From Tetrahymena thermophila SB210 (taxonomy: Eukaryota > Ciliophora > Oligohymenophorea > Hymenostomatida > Tetrahymenidae): a DNA stretch of 64,000 nucleotides. The position numbers and the translations under genes are program-made. The notes under the pieces were generated by a model. It worked only from the letters and a program-made list of their open reading frames with translations. It had not been told where the DNA came from and did not search any database. The DNA is taken from positions 372,001-436,000 of the forward strand of contig NW_002476353.1 of the NCBI RefSeq assembly GCF_000189635.1, given 5' to 3'. Numbering within the stretch: position 1 is the stretch's first letter; every line of letters begins with the position of its first letter. Positions 60,381 to 64,000 of this stretch are shown in pieces.

Positions 60381-62688
60381 TACTTTTATTTTAATCCTAC
60401 TTTATTTTCTTCAAAAATATTATAATTATTTTTTACGCTTTCCTATTTATTTAACTAATATTTTCTTGATTTTAGCAATATATTAAAACTTATCTCAGCA
60501 AAAAATATTTATCTAATTAAGATATTTAATTCAGTGGCTTATGCTATCAAATAACTTTCAACTTTATGATATGTTTGTTTTCACAATAAAAACGTTTTAC
60601 TTCTTTCTCTTTTGAGTTCTAGTTCAATAAATTTTGATTTTGTTTTTTATATTGAAAATTTTGTAAATTAGATTTTAATTTGAGATACCTAAATAATCTG
60701 AGCTTAAAGTGATAGTGGAAATTAATTCATATAATTACAATTTATTTCTAAATAAAAGGTCTATGCCCTTTTAAAGTGAGTTCGTTAAACGTAAAATAGT
60801 TTGGGAATAGCCACAAAAACAAATTACAAAGTAGTATAAAAGTCATAGATTAAAAGATCATATTAATACAATGTAATAATTGTAATTTGTATTAATGTTT
60901 ACTATAATTTAAGTATATCTTTTTTTAACCATATCTTCAAACAAATAAATCAATAAAAAGGCAAAAAAATTACAAATATCAATTTCTAACACCTAAATGA
61001 TTATAATAAATTTTAATAATCAAAAATGATTAAAATTTAATTCAAATTTTATTTATTTTTTTAAGGCCAAAAGCAAAATTTAATAAAAATTTATAAAGTA
61101 GAACTCTTCATTTTAAAAATATAACAAAAATTTGAAATCAAATTATTTATTGTACATTATAATTTTTAACCAATCTCAAAAATCTTACTAGTGCTCTATC
61201 TACTCTAACTAATTCTTTTATTCTTTTGTTTGAAACACTACTCCATACATTCATTACACCTGTATTTCTCCTTTAGTAATTGTAAAAATTAAATATTTTA
61301 ATATAAATACTGTTAAAAATACCAAGTCCACCAGATTTAAAAACAATCTATTTAATTTATATTGAAAAAATTTAATCTATTTCAATGATTGTTTAAAATA
61401 TCAGCTCTCCAAATTTTAAAATAGTAATTGTAATAATAAAATATTTTAATTTAAATAAGTTATTAATTTTTTTATCAGAAAGTTGTTTATTTGGTTTTCT
61501 TAACAAAAAATTTTAGAAAAAACATATTTTCAATGCTATTAATTTAGAAAAAATTAGAAACTCACAGAATAAATTTATTAGGTAAAATTTAAAAATTAAC
61601 TATTTTATTTAAAGTAAATTAAGATAAAATAAACTTTTATTATGTTTAAAAAAAATAATTAATTAATCTATTTTAGTATTTAGTTAAAAATTTTTATTTT
61701 GAAAATAAATAAAGAATATTTGCTATTTAAATTAATTTTAAATTAGTAATTAATTGTAAAATAATTAATAAAAATAAAACTATTTTGCTTGAAATTCAGT
61801 TGAAAAACTTATTCTATAATTTAAATTTTTTTTTTTTAACATTTAAACATCTTTTGAGCTTATTTAATTAATTATTTTATTTTTGAGAAACTTTTCACTT
61901 TAATAAGCACTTTTATTTCAAAGCTTTTAAATGTAAATTTAGTTAATGAAATGCTATGAATGCAGGATTTTAAATTAATTACTTTGAATAGACAAATGCA
62001 CTTCTAAATATATATAAATATAATATTCTATGCTTATATTAACTAAATTATTGTATTACTTTTATCCTAAGAGACAATAAATTAAATAGACTTATCATTT
62101 TTCTTTAGTTTGCTTTCATTAGATTTTTATTTTCTTTATTAGTGAGAAAGATTTGTCTAATTTACAGATTCTACCACTCTTTTACATAGTTTAATTAAAT
62201 ATTATTTATTTTTGTTTAAATGACATTTCGAATAGAATAATAATTACCTAATCTTTCCCCTTTATCTTATAAGAAACAGCAAATTTTTATCTTCCCATCT
62301 TAAAATATTGAGAGTTGAAGCATTTTAAATTAAGGATAATCGATCGAAACAAGCAATTGTTTCGGCATGTACTTACGACCTATTGCATAAAATAAATAGC
62401 GTAAAAAGCTGGTAGATGCTTCATTAGTAGCAATTAGCCTGAAAATCATAATTTCATTAGATTGAAAAGGAGCGGTAGGTAATATTAAGCATTCTATTAA
62501 TCAAATAAAACAATCTAAATAATCAAAAAATTATAAATAAAAAAAGTACTTAAAAAGTTAATAGTTAAAAAATATATAAACCTAAACAAAAGATAGATAG
62601 ATACATCATTAAAAGCTTATCTGATATAATCAACTCAAGAGTGCATCAAAACTAAGTAGAAAACATAAAAGACACACACACAATTTGT
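60381..62688. other. Divergent intergenic region with one GC-enriched island
   Basis: About 2.3 kb. Most is A/T simple sequence with no gene. The exception is 62240-62480, described separately. A minus-strand open stretch at about 61145-61285 (with RCNECMEQC) is too short and unsupported to call. Confidence 0.5.
62240..62480. other. GC-enriched island, unassigned (possible exon or structured RNA)
   Basis: This ~240-bp patch stands out from its surroundings in G/C content. It holds a perfect 7-bp inverted repeat, cgaaaca-agcaat-tgtttcg, at about 62344-62363. Both strands are open without TGA for 60 or more codons: minus gives MIFRLIATNEASTSFLRYLF and plus gives SKQAIVSACTYDLLHKINSV. The minus frame faintly recalls ribosomal L18a (ATNE..., Y-FL). 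It could instead be a 5'-UTR exon of the downstream PA200 gene or a non-coding RNA. I cannot decide among these. Confidence 0.3.
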
Positions 62689-64000
62689 ATGAATAGCGGC
62701 AAAATTTTAAGACAAAAGTTTTATCATAACAGACTTCCCTTAGGGTTGGATTAGAATTTCGATAGTGAAAGAGAGTTCTTTTGGTCTGAGATTATTCACA
62801 CAATTACATCCAAAGTACTCCATTTTTTATTTTCAAGCTTTTCAATATAAATACATTAACTCTTCGAAATATAAACTTCTATTATTTGAGCATTTGGCTC
62901 CTCAATTAGATTAATTTAAGTTCTTATTCAATTTATTAACAAAAGGATGTAGTCAATCAAGCAGGTATTGCAGGTAGTAACATCAAATAGTTGATTGTTA
63001 AGTTTAAAAATGTTTATGGACTCAAACTCGATGAATAACAGTTATTAATAAGTCTATTACTTGACATGTTATTCACTAGAAAAAATGTTAGAACTGATTC
63101 CAAAGTTCTTCTCTTTAATTTCTTGAATGAAATGCTTTCAACTAGACCCGAATTTGATGATTTTAAACTTGATTGGAAATCATTTTACGAGTTTTATCTT
63201 TAAGAATTCCATAACAACGAAGAAAAGCCTTTCAGAAATGAATAAAACAATATCTCTTTATTTTCGGAGTTTATCGTTTTAGTAAAGAGATGCAAGTAGT
63301 ATTTTGACGTGTCTTCTATAAAAGAAGTAAATATTTTCATTTTGATTTGTTCTTTCCTATAATTTAATGCTATTTTTAAGATGAATATCTATGTTTAGCT
63401 TAAGGCTTTAACTTTTAGCAAAGTGTTTATTAGAATTTTTAAATTGAGGTTATCATATTTAACTTTGATTCAACATATAAAAAATAAAGATACGCTACTT
63501 GTTGGTTTATTTTAATTGTTTAGAATGAATGCTTTTAAATTAAGCATAAATAATTCAGCTCATTTCAATAATTTGTTTCCCCAAATAAATTTTTATTTAT
63601 TTATTTATTGATTTTCAAATTCTCAGTTTTGATTATTAAAAATATAATATCTTTTTATGTGTCTAGGTTTATGAGATATTTAAGTAGAATTATACTCCAT
63701 CAAAGGCAGATCATCATATGAATTTGTTAACTCTCTTTTTGAAAATTGACTAAGATGCTGGAAAAGAAGTATATGAAGAACTCCTATAAGACTTTGTTTA
63801 ATATTTGAATTTCTCATATTGCTCTAGAAATACTTTGACGCTCTACAATATCATGAAAATACTTCGGTAGAATTATTGCCTTATTTCAAAAATTTATTTA
63901 TTTTTTTTATAAAAGTGAATTTAAGAGTCTTAATTGGGAGAAATATTACGATGAAATTTTTACTTCTATTTTTAGAAATCTAAATAATTTGTTAATCCTT
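62689..64000 (+). CDS. PA200/Blm10 (PSME4)-type proteasome activator, N-terminal part
   Basis: HEAT-repeat activator that caps the 20S proteasome; family members are about 1,800-2,100 residues, so only the first few hundred are here and the 3' end is off the window. From ATG 62689 (MNSGKILRQKFYHNRLPLGL, then NFDSEREFFWSEIIHTI) the product continues VYGLKLDEQQLLISLLLDML, the counterpart of PSME4 IRLYG..F..ED...FI.LLYEL. FKLDWKSFYEFY matches LELPWRPLYDM, and EFIVLVKRCKQYF matches TLVKSCRPYF. SKADHHMNLLTLFL follows, then FKSLNWEKYYDEIFTSIFRN, the counterpart of IDWDPYVPKIFTRILRSLN. The order and spacing match throughout. At least three introns, near 62805-62945, 63325-63665 and 63850-63910. Presumed role: ATP-independent proteasome regulation. 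Confidence 0.82.

Noticed and set aside
1..64000. tRNA, rRNA, CRISPR, insertion sequence or telomeric repeats
   Set aside because: I looked for cloverleaf-like G/C-rich blocks, terminal inverted repeats with transposase, spaced direct repeats and ccccaa units and found none.

Overview
This window reads as macronuclear-type DNA of an oligohymenophorean ciliate, most like Tetrahymena. It is extremely AT-rich. Coding stretches are dense in in-frame TAA and TAG that fall at glutamine positions, and TGA is the only codon ending recognisable genes. Introns are short, AT-rich and GT..AG (about 30-60 nt, some of several hundred). Intergenic stretches are long and near-pure A/T. With the standard code almost nothing is open; with TAA/TAG = Gln I can follow 17 genes, two cut by the window edges. 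I see no rRNA, tRNA, CRISPR, insertion sequence, telomere or prokaryotic feature.

Left third (1-20.7 kb): the 5' part of a Rei1/ZNF622-type 60S biogenesis factor (minus); a ~1,935-residue allantoinase-fold protein with huge low-complexity inserts and no metal ligands left (plus); an F-BAR-like protein and a small helical protein of unknown role (both minus); a kinesin-related protein with a degenerate motor (plus); and a plant-type class IV aminotransferase (plus).

Middle (20.7-44.6 kb): two long coiled-coil proteins (both plus) flank an ABCC/MRP-type ABC transporter (minus). Next comes the most notable gene of the window (minus): a four-helix voltage-sensor domain joined, with no pore, to a class I cyclic-nucleotide phosphodiesterase. 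Beside it is a Cys-rich type I membrane protein with an Asn-rich stalk (minus).

Right third (45-64 kb): a membrane-anchored thioredoxin-fold protein lacking CxxC, a B-box-like coiled-coil protein and a 962-residue Gln/Asn/Ser-rich protein (all minus); a TBC-domain Rab GAP with a long poly-Gln tail (plus); a B-box/SPRY TRIM-like protein (minus); and the 5' part of a PA200/Blm10 proteasome activator (plus).

There is no operon-like organisation. Genes are independent, on both strands, 0.4-2.5 kb apart. The themes of membrane signalling (voltage sensor-PDE, Cys-rich receptor-like protein, ABC transporter), membrane and vesicle traffic (F-BAR, TBC) and proteostasis (PA200, B-box proteins, thioredoxin fold) are typical of ciliate housekeeping and lineage-specific genes. 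Exon boundaries were worked out by eye; start and stop codons are more certain than internal splice sites.
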